Assembly (NCBI GenBank): GCA_002389905.1
Contig: DGRE01000034.1
Coordinates: forward strand, 1-14,638
Length of the DNA: 14,638 nt
Direction of reading: 5' to 3'
Source: Hungatella sp. UBA4396
Lineage (GTDB): Bacteria; Bacillota; Clostridia; Lachnospirales; Lachnospiraceae
Shown one piece after another: positions 1-6,229 of this stretch. A program made the translations under genes and the position numbers. Positions within the stretch are counted from its first letter, which is position 1. Every line of letters starts with the position of its first letter. The notes beneath the pieces were generated by a model. It ran no database searches. It was given only the letters and a program-made list of their open reading frames with translations, and was not told the origin of the DNA.

Positions 1-27
1 CAATTATTTCTCTACCCTATTATTAAT

Positions 28-1197
28 TTAATAGTTAACCGTTTCAATCGGCTCCGGAGGAACGAAATTCTCCGGAATTGCCGGGTCTTTCATATCATAA
101 ATCCGGTCATATTCCTTTGTCTCCTGGTCCTTCAATGTTTCAGAACGGTTCATGGCGAGGAATTTCACCAGCTCATAGCAATTAACCCAGATTTCATTAT
201 TCCCTTCCTTTTGGGATTCATCGAAAATAAGCTGAAGCCCGAAGTGAAGATGAGGCTGGTTGATGTTGTTGGTGTTTTCCGTCCTGCTGTACCCGGTGCG
301 TCCCAGATAACCGATCACATCCCCGGCAGTGACGATGCTTCCCTGTTCCAAGGATTTATGATAAGGGTAGTTCTTCCTCAGATGAGCATAATAATAATAC
401 CGCTTCCCATCAAAACTTCGTATCCCCAGCCGCCATCCACCGTACTGGTTCCAGCCGATGGCTTCCACATAACCGCTTTCCACTGCAATAATGGGGGTTC
501 CCACCTGGCCCATCATATCGTGGCCCAAATGCTGGCGTTTATAACCATAAGACCGGGACACGCCGAAATCATCAAATTCGTTGTAGGGATAGCCTTTTGC
601 AATGGGGGAAAATCCCTTAAGTCCATATTTTGTAACCCAGACCTTATCCGGGTCAATGCTGCCGTCGGGAAGACGGGCAGGAGCGGCGTAAAGAGGTGCA
701 TTTTCAGCGGGAATCTGTATTTCATATTGGCCTGTAAGTCCATCGAGCACAGCGCCGTAGGCTTCCCTGTAATAAGAATAATATTTCATTTTAGCAGTCA
801 GTTCCTCCATGGTTTTGCCTGAAAGAAGCTGTTCTGCCAGATTATCTAAATCCTTGGTGGAATACTTGGAAAAATCTCCTCCATATTTAGCGCCCAGAAA
901 GGCCAGCAAATCCACCCAGTTTAAATGAATCTCTGACTGGCAGGTATCCACATCATACCGGAAAGCTTCTTTCATGGCCTTGGCAGACACATCAAAATCC
1001 ACCCATTTAATAAATTTTTTTGCTTCTGAGGAACTGGCATTTTCGTTTCGGCTGATAACCGGAAATGAGAATCTTCCGCTGCCCGGCAGAAAAAAAAGAG
1101 AGACCAAAAGAAAGGTCAGAATGATGACTTCTATGTAAATGATGTATTGATGCCTGGAGGTCTGGGAAAGTTGTGTATCTTTTTTTAATAGGTTCAT
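28..1197 (-). CDS. Membrane-anchored M23 (LytM-type) zinc metallopeptidase
   Basis: A 389-residue protein predicted to cut peptidoglycan peptide cross-links outside the membrane. A short basic N-terminus is followed by one membrane segment (about residues 18-38). A middle region of no recognised family follows (about 45-200), and a C-terminal M23 domain occupies about 215-345. The LytM residues are all visible: zinc ligands H223 and D227 in the HLGHD motif and H318 in HLHFG, with catalytic-type H272 (YAHLR) and H316. The domain should therefore be active, unlike degenerate LytM proteins. I chose the ATG at 1197 because an AAGGAG lies just upstream; a longer reading from 1236 has no such site and would precede the basic membrane anchor. 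A sigma-E-like promoter lies upstream, suggesting a role in the sporulating mother cell, but that is inference. No terminator is visible before the window edge. Confidence 0.9.
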   Translation of the reverse strand: MNLLKKDTQLSQTSRHQYIIYIEVIILTFLLVSLFFLPGSGRFSFPVISRNENASSSEAKKFIKWVDFDVSAKAMKEAFRYDVDTCQSEIHLNWVDLLAFLGAKYGGDFSKYSTKDLDNLAEQLLSGKTMEELTAKMKYYSYYREAYGAVLDGLTGQYEIQIPAENAPLYAAPARLPDGSIDPDKVWVTKYGLKGFSPIAKGYPYNEFDDFGVSRSYGYKRQHLGHDMMGQVGTPIIAVESGYVEAIGWNQYGGWRLGIRSFDGKRYYYYAHLRKNYPYHKSLEQGSIVTAGDVIGYLGRTGYSRTENTNNINQPHLHFGLQLIFDESQKEGNNEIWVNCYELVKFLAMNRSETLKDQETKEYDRIYDMKDPAIPENFVPPEPIETVNY

Positions 1198-1266
1198 AAG
1201 CGTTCTCCTTGCCGTTCCTGTAAATGCACATACCAAAAGAAAGCAGGTTTTTTAGGCTTCACTTTA

Positions 1267-1296
1267 TAAGATATGCAAAAAGGCTGAGGAATATGA
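1267..1296 (-). promoter_or_regulatory. Sigma-E-like promoter of the M23 peptidase gene
   Basis: On the minus strand TCATATT (1296-1290) is followed after 14 bases by CATATCTTA (1275-1267). This matches the Bacillus/Clostridium sigma-E -35 consensus kmATATT at every position, has the usual 14-base spacing, and has a -10 element of the CATAnnnT type. The predicted start near 1260 leaves a leader of about 60 bases. No good sigma-A promoter was found for this gene. Confidence 0.5.
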
Positions 1297-1334
1297 TATT
1301 CAAGGACTAAATACCTGCGGAATAAATACAGCCA

Positions 1335-1363
1335 TTGACGTGCGTATAAAATGGGCGTATAAT
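1335..1363 (+). promoter_or_regulatory. Sigma-A promoter of hicAB with a direct repeat
   Basis: TTGACG (1335-1340), a 17-base spacer and TATAAT (1358-1363) form a near-consensus vegetative promoter ending 25 bases before the hicA start. The octamer GCGTATAA occurs at 1342-1349 and again at 1355-1362, spanning the spacer and the -10. It is a candidate site for autorepression by HicB (inference). Confidence 0.75.
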
Positions 1364-1388
1364 ATATAGATATAAGGGGGATACTGAG

Positions 1389-1571
1389 GTGACAGCAAAA
1401 GAAATTCTGAAAGAGCTTTATAAAGATGGCTGGATAGAGGTAAATCAAAGAGGTTCTCATATCAATTTTAAACATCCGGCAAAACCGGGCAAAGTCACAG
1501 TTCCCATGCATTCAGGGGACTTGCCGAGGGGAACATTAAATAGTATCTTAAAACAGGCGGGATTAAAGTAA
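1389..1571 (+). CDS. hicA: HicA-family mRNA interferase toxin
   Basis: A 60-residue protein with the typical length and layout of HicA toxins, which have a double-stranded-RNA-binding-like fold and cleave mRNA. The N-terminal helix (TAKEILKELYKDGW) is followed by the signature GSHINFKHP, whose His24 corresponds to the catalytic histidine of the family. The conserved GDLPRGTLNSILKQAG end follows. The GTG start at 1389 is supported by AAGGGGG at 1374-1380, eight bases upstream. The gene is followed after 31 bases by hicB, the standard toxin-first arrangement. Both key motifs are intact, so the toxin is probably functional and its gene must be held in check by the neighbour. Confidence 0.93.
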   Translation: MTAKEILKELYKDGWIEVNQRGSHINFKHPAKPGKVTVPMHSGDLPRGTLNSILKQAGLK

Positions 1572-1602
1572 TGTTTCTGTCTATAAAAAAGGAGTGAGAT
1601 AT

Positions 1603-2016
1603 ATGCGTAAATTAACTTATCTTGCAGTGTTAGAACCAGCCGATGAGGGATATGGTGTGTTTTTTCCGGACATTCCTGGCTGTATCAGTTTTGGAAAAAC
1701 CATAGAAGAAGCGCAACAGATGGCAGAAGAGGCGGCAGGGCTCCATATTTATGCGATGGAGCAGGAGGGAGAAGAGATTCCAATACCTTCTAAAACCTTA
1801 GATACAGAAGATGTCTCTGGCTGTATAGTTACACCCATAACAGTGTATCCAGACATGATTAAAAATGAAATGGATAATAAGAGGGTCAAAACTAATATAA
1901 CTCTGCCCAATTGGTTAAAGCAAATTGCGGAAGAAAATAAAGTTAACTATTCCAGGATTCTTGAAACTGCTTTGATGGACTACTTAGGCCTTCAAGGAAA
2001 GTGGCAGGGCAAGTAA
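1603..2016 (+). CDS. hicB: HicB-family antitoxin with C-terminal ribbon-helix-helix domain
   Basis: A 137-residue antitoxin expected to bind and neutralise HicA and to repress the shared promoter. Residues 1-60 form the HicB partial RNase H-like fold; the YGVFFPDIPGC motif at 17-27 is typical. The C-terminal part (about 93-130, containing RVKTNITLPNWLKQIAEE) looks like a ribbon-helix-helix DNA-binding domain, the common HicB type. I start at the ATG at 1603, eight bases after GGAG at 1591-1594; a GTG at 1594 overlaps that ribosome binding site and is unlikely. No terminator follows, so read-through into the dehydrogenase gene is possible, although that gene has a candidate promoter of its own. 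Confidence 0.92.
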   Translation: MRKLTYLAVLEPADEGYGVFFPDIPGCISFGKTIEEAQQMAEEAAGLHIYAMEQEGEEIPIPSKTLDTEDVSGCIVTPITVYPDMIKNEMDNKRVKTNITLPNWLKQIAEENKVNYSRILETALMDYLGLQGKWQGK

Positions 2017-2029
2017 TTAAATCAGAGTA

Positions 2030-2059
2030 TTAGCCATTATAACGGATATTTGATACAAT
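2030..2059 (+). promoter_or_regulatory. Probable promoter of the alcohol dehydrogenase gene
   Basis: TACAAT at 2054-2059 is preceded by TGA, giving an extended -10 element. A weak -35 (TTAGCC, 2030-2035) lies 18 bases upstream. The predicted transcript start near 2066 makes the ATG at 2066 an unlikely translation start, which agrees with the start chosen at 2114. Confidence 0.5.
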
Positions 2060-2113
2060 TCCAATATGGCAGTAAATGCAGCAGAACCACAACCATCGGA
2101 AGGAGATGCGAAA

Positions 2114-3301
2114 ATGAATAACTTTGAATATTATGTACCCACAAGGATAATTTTCGGTCGTGACACCCAGAAGCAGGTAGGAGCCATAATCCGGGAATAC
2201 GGGTTTAAAAAGGTCATGATCCACTATGGCGGAGGAAGTGTAAAGAAAACCGGCCTGCTTGATCAGGTGACGGATTCCTTAAAGGAACAGGGAATCGGCT
2301 ATGTCCTTTTTGGAGGCGCCCAGCCAAACCCCACCCTGTCTCTGGCAAAAGAGGGAATTGATCTTTGTATCAAAGAGCAGGTAGATTTCATCCTGGCAGT
2401 AGGAGGCGGAAGCGCCATTGACTCAGCCAAGTGCATAGCCGATGGAGCCATGAACCCGGAAACTGACCCATGGAAGTTCTTTATGAAGGAAGCACTTCCC
2501 CAGAAGGCCCTTCCTCATGGATGTATTCTCACCTTGTCTGCTTCAGGAAGCGAAAGCAGTGCATCCTGTGTTATCACCAATGAAGAATCCGGCTTAAAAC
2601 GGGGCTTTAACAGTCCAACCCACCGCCCGCTATTTGCCATCTGCAATCCGGAGCTGACCTTTACGGTCAATAAGTTCCAGACAGGATGCGGAACTGTGGA
2701 CATTATGATGCACACTCTGGAACGGTATCTGGGCGGAAAAACCAGGGATACGGATTTGACGGACCGTCTGGCAGAGAGCATTTTGATTTCTGTTATGGAA
2801 GCAGGAGTTGTTGCCGACAAGAACCCGGAGGATTATGAAGCCAGGGCAGCCCTTATGTGGGCGGGAAGCCTTTCCCACAATGACCTGACAGGTCTTGGAA
2901 GAGAATACATGATGCAGGTTCACCAATTGGAGCATGAGTTATCCGGTATGTATCCTTCCGTTGCCCATGGCGCAGGACTGTCAGCCCTGTTCTGTTCCTG
3001 GGCCAGATATGTGTGTAAAGAAGATCCCATGAGATTTGCCCAGCTTGCTGTAAGAGTATTAAAGGAAGAGATGAATTTTGAAGATCCCTTACGAACAGCT
3101 TTAAAGGGCATCGACAGCCTGGAGAAGTATTTTAAGAGCCTGGAAATGCCTGTAACCTTAAGAGAACTGGAAGCGGGAATAAAGAAAGACGATTTTGAAG
3201 CGATGGCAGAGAAATGCTCCGCCGGCAATACAAGGATTCTGCCCGGAATCAAGGCTTTGGGAAAAGCAGAAATGATTGAAGTTTATAAAATGGCATTTTA
3301 G
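2114..3301 (+). CDS. Iron-containing alcohol dehydrogenase (butanol dehydrogenase-like)
   Basis: A 395-residue group III (iron-dependent) alcohol dehydrogenase that reversibly reduces aldehydes to alcohols with NAD(P)H in the cytoplasm. The N-terminal nucleotide-binding half contains YGGGSVKKTG (about 38-47) and the GGGS loop at 97-100 followed by AIDSAK. The metal ligands of the family are all present: D196 and H200 (VDIMMH), H270 (HQLEHEL) and H285 (VAHG). The sequence style resembles clostridial BdhA and Bacillus YugJ/YugK more than 1,3-propanediol dehydrogenase, but the exact substrate cannot be read from sequence. The ATG at 2114 has AAGGAG eight bases upstream (2100-2105); an in-frame ATG at 2066 has no ribosome binding site. 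The gene is monocistronic, with a terminator directly behind it. Confidence 0.92.
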   Translation: MNNFEYYVPTRIIFGRDTQKQVGAIIREYGFKKVMIHYGGGSVKKTGLLDQVTDSLKEQGIGYVLFGGAQPNPTLSLAKEGIDLCIKEQVDFILAVGGGSAIDSAKCIADGAMNPETDPWKFFMKEALPQKALPHGCILTLSASGSESSASCVITNEESGLKRGFNSPTHRPLFAICNPELTFTVNKFQTGCGTVDIMMHTLERYLGGKTRDTDLTDRLAESILISVMEAGVVADKNPEDYEARAALMWAGSLSHNDLTGLGREYMMQVHQLEHELSGMYPSVAHGAGLSALFCSWARYVCKEDPMRFAQLAVRVLKEEMNFEDPLRTALKGIDSLEKYFKSLEMPVTLRELEAGIKKDDFEAMAEKCSAGNTRILPGIKALGKAEMIEVYKMAF

Positions 3302-3326
3302 ATTGCAAATATCCGCCTGACAGTGA

Positions 3327-3371
3327 AAGCAGGCTGCCCCTCTAAAGAGTTGGCAGCCTGCTTATTTTATT
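3327..3371 (+). terminator. Intrinsic terminator after the alcohol dehydrogenase gene
   Basis: AAGCAGGCTGCC (3327-3338) pairs perfectly with GGCAGCCTGCTT (3352-3363). Further CTCT/AGAG pairing is possible in the loop, and a T-rich tail (ATTTTATT) follows. On the opposite strand the tail is poor, so it mainly serves the plus-strand gene. Confidence 0.85.
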
Positions 3372-3382
3372 GGGTATAAGCC

Positions 3383-3679
3383 TTAATCCCGAAAGCATCC
3401 CATCCGGCATATATCGGTTACAACGGCCCTGGGATTTTCCTTTTCCTTATCCTTGCAGAAGGGCTTGAAAATGGAGACCCTGGTTATGGCGTTTTTGGGA
3501 GGCCGGGTCATAATAGTGGAATTGCAGACAAAACGAAAGTGGATTCCCCTGGACTCGCAAATGGATACCAGATAGGGTTTATAGGTAGTGCCGCGCAGAT
3601 CCTTGGTAGCTTCATGAAAGATGGCCAGATCCTTGCAGTTTACATCTCGGTAGGGACAAAAATTGCCTGGGCAGCACAT
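3383..3679 (-). CDS. Small cysteine-rich protein of unknown function (98 aa)
   Basis: I do not recognise this family. The 98-residue product has nine cysteines (positions 2, 3, 8, 15, 41, 52, 75, 91, 95), starting MCCPGNFCPY and ending ICRMGCFRD, which suggests metal binding or disulfide cross-linking. There is no signal peptide or membrane segment. I believe it is real because the ATG at 3679 has AAAGGAG eight bases upstream, codon use resembles that of neighbouring genes, and a sporulation-type promoter motif ends about 30 bases before the start. An overlapping plus-strand reading (3539-3829) has no such support. It is divergent from another very cysteine-rich small gene at 3816. A spore coat or exosporium role is inferred from composition and promoter only. 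Confidence 0.7.
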   Translation of the reverse strand: MCCPGNFCPYRDVNCKDLAIFHEATKDLRGTTYKPYLVSICESRGIHFRFVCNSTIMTRPPKNAITRVSIFKPFCKDKEKENPRAVVTDICRMGCFRD

Positions 3680-3708
3680 ATCAGGGACTCCTTTATTTTC
3701 TATTGTTA

Positions 3709-3736
3709 TATAATATGCATCTGCGGGGACGAGCGT
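3709..3736 (-). promoter_or_regulatory. Sigma-K-like promoter of the 98-aa cysteine-rich gene
   Basis: On the minus strand AC (3736-3735) is followed after 17 bases by CATATTATA (3717-3709). This fits the sigma-K pattern mACm-N16-CATAnnnTA except for the last base of the -35. The predicted start near 3702 leaves a leader of about 23 bases that contains the ribosome binding site. No credible sigma-A -35 is present. Confidence 0.45.
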
Positions 3737-3754
3737 GAGTCCTTTCCCTTAATT

Positions 3755-3783
3755 CACATCTTGTCTGCCTCACCCATAGAATA
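3755..3783 (+). promoter_or_regulatory. Sigma-K-like promoter of the 62-aa cysteine-rich gene
   Basis: CACA (3755-3758), a 16-base gap and CATAGAATA (3775-3783) fit the sigma-K consensus mACm-N16-CATAnnnTA. The predicted start near 3790 gives a 26-base leader. A TATAAT at 3787-3792 exists but lacks a properly spaced -35 and would start transcription almost inside the ribosome binding site, so I prefer the sporulation reading. Confidence 0.5.
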
Positions 3784-3815
3784 TAGTATAATTAAGGCTG
3801 AAAGGATGAGAAACG

Positions 3816-4004
3816 ATGAGTGGTTATAATTGCAGGTGTAGTTGTAGATGTAACTGCGGAGGTAATCGCGGAAATGATGAATGCGAGCGCAAACGTAGAG
3901 AACAGGAATTAAAGGACGCTTATTGCGCCGGTTTTAAAGATGGCTGCAGAAATGCTCCCTGTGGACGGGATGGCCGCAGTGAGGATGATTGTGGATGTGA
4001 ATAA
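3816..4004 (+). CDS. Very cysteine-rich small protein, candidate spore coat component (62 aa)
   Basis: No family recognised. The 62-residue product has 11 cysteines, five of them alternating with other residues in CRCSCRCNC (6-14). A Gly/Arg/Asn stretch, a charged helix-like centre (ECERKRREQELKDAY, 23-36) and a Cys/Gly/Asp-rich end (DDCGCE) follow. It has no signal peptide. The ATG at 3816 has AAAGGA nine bases upstream, and a bidirectional-looking terminator follows the stop. Composition of this kind is common in cross-linked spore surface proteins and in metal-binding peptides. The sigma-K-like promoter favours the former, but this is inference. It is divergent from the 98-residue cysteine-rich gene and shares its promoter architecture. 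Confidence 0.75.
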   Translation: MSGYNCRCSCRCNCGGNRGNDECERKRREQELKDAYCAGFKDGCRNAPCGRDGRSEDDCGCE

Positions 4005-4013
4005 ATAAAAAAT

Positions 4014-4045
4014 GCGGGTATCCGGTATTCCGGGGCCCGCTTTTT
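4014..4045. terminator. Terminator between the cysteine-rich gene and rbsR, probably bidirectional
   Basis: GCGGG (4014-4018) pairs with CCCGC (4036-4040), and CCGG pairs with CCGG around a TATT loop. TTTTT follows on the plus strand, and an A-rich run precedes the stem, giving a U-rich tail on the minus strand. It can therefore end both converging transcripts. Confidence 0.8.
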
Positions 4046-4064
4046 GATATAATAGGAAAGTTCC

Positions 4065-5066
4065 TCAATGAATGACCAGTGTGGGCATTAAACATATTTC
4101 CTTTTGTTTTATCTCTTTTTTCTTGTCCTGTCTGACTGCTTCTTTCATAATGTTCCAGGCCTTTACTCCAAGTTCTTCCACGTCCTGGTTCACACTTGAT
4201 ACTTTTATTCCAAACAAATAATCAGACAGCAGATTGTCATAGCTTACTATGGCATAATCTTCAGGCACATGGATACCCTGCTCTGAAAAGTATCTTAAAA
4301 TGCCCAGGGTCATCATGTCATTGCATACAAATATGGCGGTGCAGTCCGTGTCAAGGACTTGCTTTGCGGCTTCATATCCGCCTTCTATCCGGTAATTTGC
4401 AGGAATGATATACTCTTTCGGCACCTTGATTCCATATTCCATCATTGCATTCCGGTATCCGTGTATACGGGAAAGAGAGTTGTGGGAAATGAAAGTATTG
4501 CAGATACAGGCAATCTTTCTGTGGCCTTTTTCCAGAAGATACTTTGTTGCAATATAGGAACCTTCTACATTATCAAAATATATTTTATTACATGAAAATG
4601 AATCAAATATGCGGTCAACCATTACAAATGGAAGGTTAAGCTGTAATAATTTCTGTTCAATAATATTCTGATGAAGATAGGATTCATTGGAAATGACTAC
4701 AAATATTCCGTCAATTCCTTTTGCCGCAAGAAGGTCAATTAAAATCATGTCTCCTTCAAAGGTATCGTTGGAGTTGACGATAATCAATGAATATCCTTCC
4801 GCTCTCAGCTGCAGCTCTAAAGTTTTTGACAATTTGGAAAAGAAGGGGTTTTCTATATCAGGGATCAGAAGCCCGAATGTATTGTTTTTTCTGGTTACCA
4901 GACTGCGTGCGGCCGCGTTTGGAATATATTGATTATCATCAGCAATCTGCAGGATAAGATTTTTCTTTTTTTCGGAAATTCTATTTGGCCTGTTGTTTAG
5001 AACCAGGGATACACTGCTGGGAGAAACTCCCGCTAATCTGGCTATTTCTTTTATTGTTATGGACAT
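4065..5066 (-). CDS. rbsR: LacI-family transcriptional repressor of the ribose operon
   Basis: A 333-residue LacI/GalR-family regulator. The N-terminal helix-turn-helix (about 3-23, TIKEIARLAGVSPSSVSLVL) is followed by the hinge helix region with NAAARSLVT (50-58). A periplasmic-binding-protein-like effector domain then runs to the end (GLLIPDIENPFF at 65-76, a typical start). I chose the ATG at 5066 because GAGG lies nine bases upstream and it places the helix-turn-helix at the N-terminus; the longer reading from 5132 adds a segment with no homology to the family. It is divergent from rbsK, and two operator-like palindromes with the CG-centred LacI-family design lie between them. It most likely represses rbsKDACB in the absence of ribose and may control itself. 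The effector is inferred from context. Confidence 0.88.
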   Translation of the reverse strand: MSITIKEIARLAGVSPSSVSLVLNNRPNRISEKKKNLILQIADDNQYIPNAAARSLVTRKNNTFGLLIPDIENPFFSKLSKTLELQLRAEGYSLIIVNSNDTFEGDMILIDLLAAKGIDGIFVVISNESYLHQNIIEQKLLQLNLPFVMVDRIFDSFSCNKIYFDNVEGSYIATKYLLEKGHRKIACICNTFISHNSLSRIHGYRNAMMEYGIKVPKEYIIPANYRIEGGYEAAKQVLDTDCTAIFVCNDMMTLGILRYFSEQGIHVPEDYAIVSYDNLLSDYLFGIKVSSVNQDVEELGVKAWNIMKEAVRQDKKKEIKQKEICLMPTLVIH

Positions 5067-5098
5067 AGTATTTGACCTCTGATGTATTGATATGAACA

Positions 5099-5127
5099 AT
5101 AATACCGTATTTTGCATAAAAAAGCAA
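5099..5127 (-). promoter_or_regulatory. Promoter of rbsR
   Basis: On the minus strand TTGCTT (5127-5122), a 17-base spacer and TATTAT (5104-5099) form a good sigma-A promoter, about 30 bases before the rbsR start. The upstream operator-like site (5137-5152) ends about 10 bases from its -35. Confidence 0.7.
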
Positions 5128-5136
5128 CTCATATTA

Positions 5137-5152
5137 GGTAAAACGATTTATC
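5137..5152. promoter_or_regulatory. Secondary RbsR operator-like site
   Basis: GGTAAAACGATTTATC matches the perfect palindrome at 5212-5227 at 14 of 16 positions. It lies upstream of both the rbsK -35 and the rbsR -35. The two site centres are 75 bases apart, close to a whole number of helical turns, which could allow looping or cooperative binding (inference). Confidence 0.6.
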
Positions 5153-5168
5153 ATTTAAATATTTTATA

Positions 5169-5197
5169 TTGACATGAATTGAAAATAATGATAATAT
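5169..5197 (+). promoter_or_regulatory. Promoter of the rbsKDACB operon
   Basis: A consensus TTGACA (5169-5174) is followed after 17 bases by TAATAT (5192-5197); GATAAT at 5190-5195 with 15-base spacing is an alternative -10. The predicted start near 5204 places the main operator immediately downstream. Confidence 0.75.
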
Positions 5198-5211
5198 GGA
5201 TTTACAAGATA

Positions 5212-5227
5212 GATAAAACGTTTTATC
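5212..5227. promoter_or_regulatory. Main RbsR operator, perfect palindrome
   Basis: GATAAAACGTTTTATC is a perfect 16-base palindrome with the central CG typical of LacI-family operators. It sits about 8 bases past the predicted transcription start of rbsK, where a bound repressor would block transcription. Confidence 0.8.
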
Positions 5228-5290
5228 AAGGATAAACCTATATTACAAACGAAGCGGGACAATTTTGGGTTTAGGAAAGGTGTGGCAGAA

Positions 5291-6229
5291 ATGAGAATCG
5301 GAGTTGTAGGCAGCATCAATATGGATATGACTGTTACAGCACAGCGGATTCCGGGAAAAGGCGAAACGATTACAGGCGATGCCATTTCCTATATTCCAGG
5401 AGGAAAAGGTGCAAATCAGGCAGTTGCAGCTGCGAGGTTAGGTGCAGATGTAACGATGTTTGGCTGTGTGGGAAGCGATGACCATGGAAAAGCCCTGATT
5501 GAAAACCTGAAAAATGAAGGTATTCATACGGAATATATAAAAGCACGTGAAAATCAGGTGACAGGGCTGGCGGTGATAACGGTTGCGGAAAGCGATAACT
5601 GTATTATAGTTTTAGCGGGAGCAAATAATACTGTAGATATTGAGTACATTAATGGCATCAAAGAAAATTTATTAACGTGCGACATTGTATTATTGCAGCA
5701 GGAGATTTTACAGGAAACCGTGGAATATGTCATTGATTTATGTGCAAGTCATGGAGTAAAGGTCATATTAAACCCGGCACCGGCCAGAGAGATAAAAAGA
5801 GAACTGATAGAATCAGTGGATTATATTACCCCAAATGAACATGAAGCCAGGATCATATTTGGAGATATGGCTGATACGGAGTCTTTATTAAAACAATATC
5901 CGGAAAAACTCATTATTACCCAAGGGGAAAAAGGTGTCATTTACATGGATCATGAAAAAAAAGCAGTGGCTTTGCCGGCAAGAAAATCTAACGTAGTCGA
6001 TACTACGGGAGCAGGTGATACATTTAACGGCGCATTTGCCGTAGCACTTGGATTATACAATAACATGGAAAAGGCGCTGACGTTTGCAGTCCTGGCTTCC
6101 GGTTTGTCGGTGGAGAAGTTTGGTGCTCAAGGCGGTATGCCAAAACTTAAGGCTGTAATCGGAGAGCTGGAAGGCCGGCTTGACGGTTGCAATGCAGGTG
6201 ATACTTACCGGATCGGAGGAAAACCATGA
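5291..6229 (+). CDS. rbsK: Ribokinase
   Basis: A 312-residue PfkB-family sugar kinase that phosphorylates D-ribose with ATP to ribose 5-phosphate in the cytoplasm. Visible motifs are the N-terminal GSINMDM (7-13) with the substrate-binding Asp12, the PfkB signature GGKGANQAVAAARLG (37-51), NPAPAR (161-166), TPNEHEA (180-186) and the anion-hole/catalytic motif DTTGAGDTFNGA (237-248) with catalytic base D243. The ATG at 5291 fits the family start; a GTG at 5282 in the same frame is possible but overlaps the purine-rich ribosome binding region (AGGAAAGG, 5273-5280). The stop overlaps the rbsD start (ATGA), indicating translational coupling. First gene of the ribose operon. Confidence 0.94.
   Translation: MRIGVVGSINMDMTVTAQRIPGKGETITGDAISYIPGGKGANQAVAAARLGADVTMFGCVGSDDHGKALIENLKNEGIHTEYIKARENQVTGLAVITVAESDNCIIVLAGANNTVDIEYINGIKENLLTCDIVLLQQEILQETVEYVIDLCASHGVKVILNPAPAREIKRELIESVDYITPNEHEARIIFGDMADTESLLKQYPEKLIITQGEKGVIYMDHEKKAVALPARKSNVVDTTGAGDTFNGAFAVALGLYNNMEKALTFAVLASGLSVEKFGAQGGMPKLKAVIGELEGRLDGCNAGDTYRIGGKP

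Noticed and set aside
211..822. Open frame of 203 codons on the plus strand
   Set aside because: It lies antisense inside the M23 peptidase gene, has no ribosome binding site and resembles no family; a shadow of the real gene.
1243..1318. GCAGGT/ACCTGC inverted arms between the M23 gene and hicA
   Set aside because: Only six bases with a spacer of more than 60 bases; expected by chance.
2066..2113. Upstream ATG adding 16 residues to the alcohol dehydrogenase
   Set aside because: It falls at the predicted transcription start without a ribosome binding site; the ATG at 2114 has AAGGAG at ideal spacing.
3787..3792. TATAAT as a sigma-A -10 for the 62-aa gene
   Set aside because: The nearest TTGTCT is 20 bases away, and transcription would start almost at the ribosome binding site; the CATAGAATA element gives a more normal leader.
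3539..3829. Plus-strand frame of 96 codons overlapping the 98-aa cysteine-rich gene
   Set aside because: No ribosome binding site or promoter, and it runs through the divergent promoter region into the start of the next gene; the minus-strand gene has better support.
5212..5227. A CcpA catabolite-response (cre) site
   Set aside because: The palindrome has the central CG but lacks the TG…CA flanks of the cre consensus; a dedicated RbsR operator is the better reading given the neighbouring lacI-type gene.
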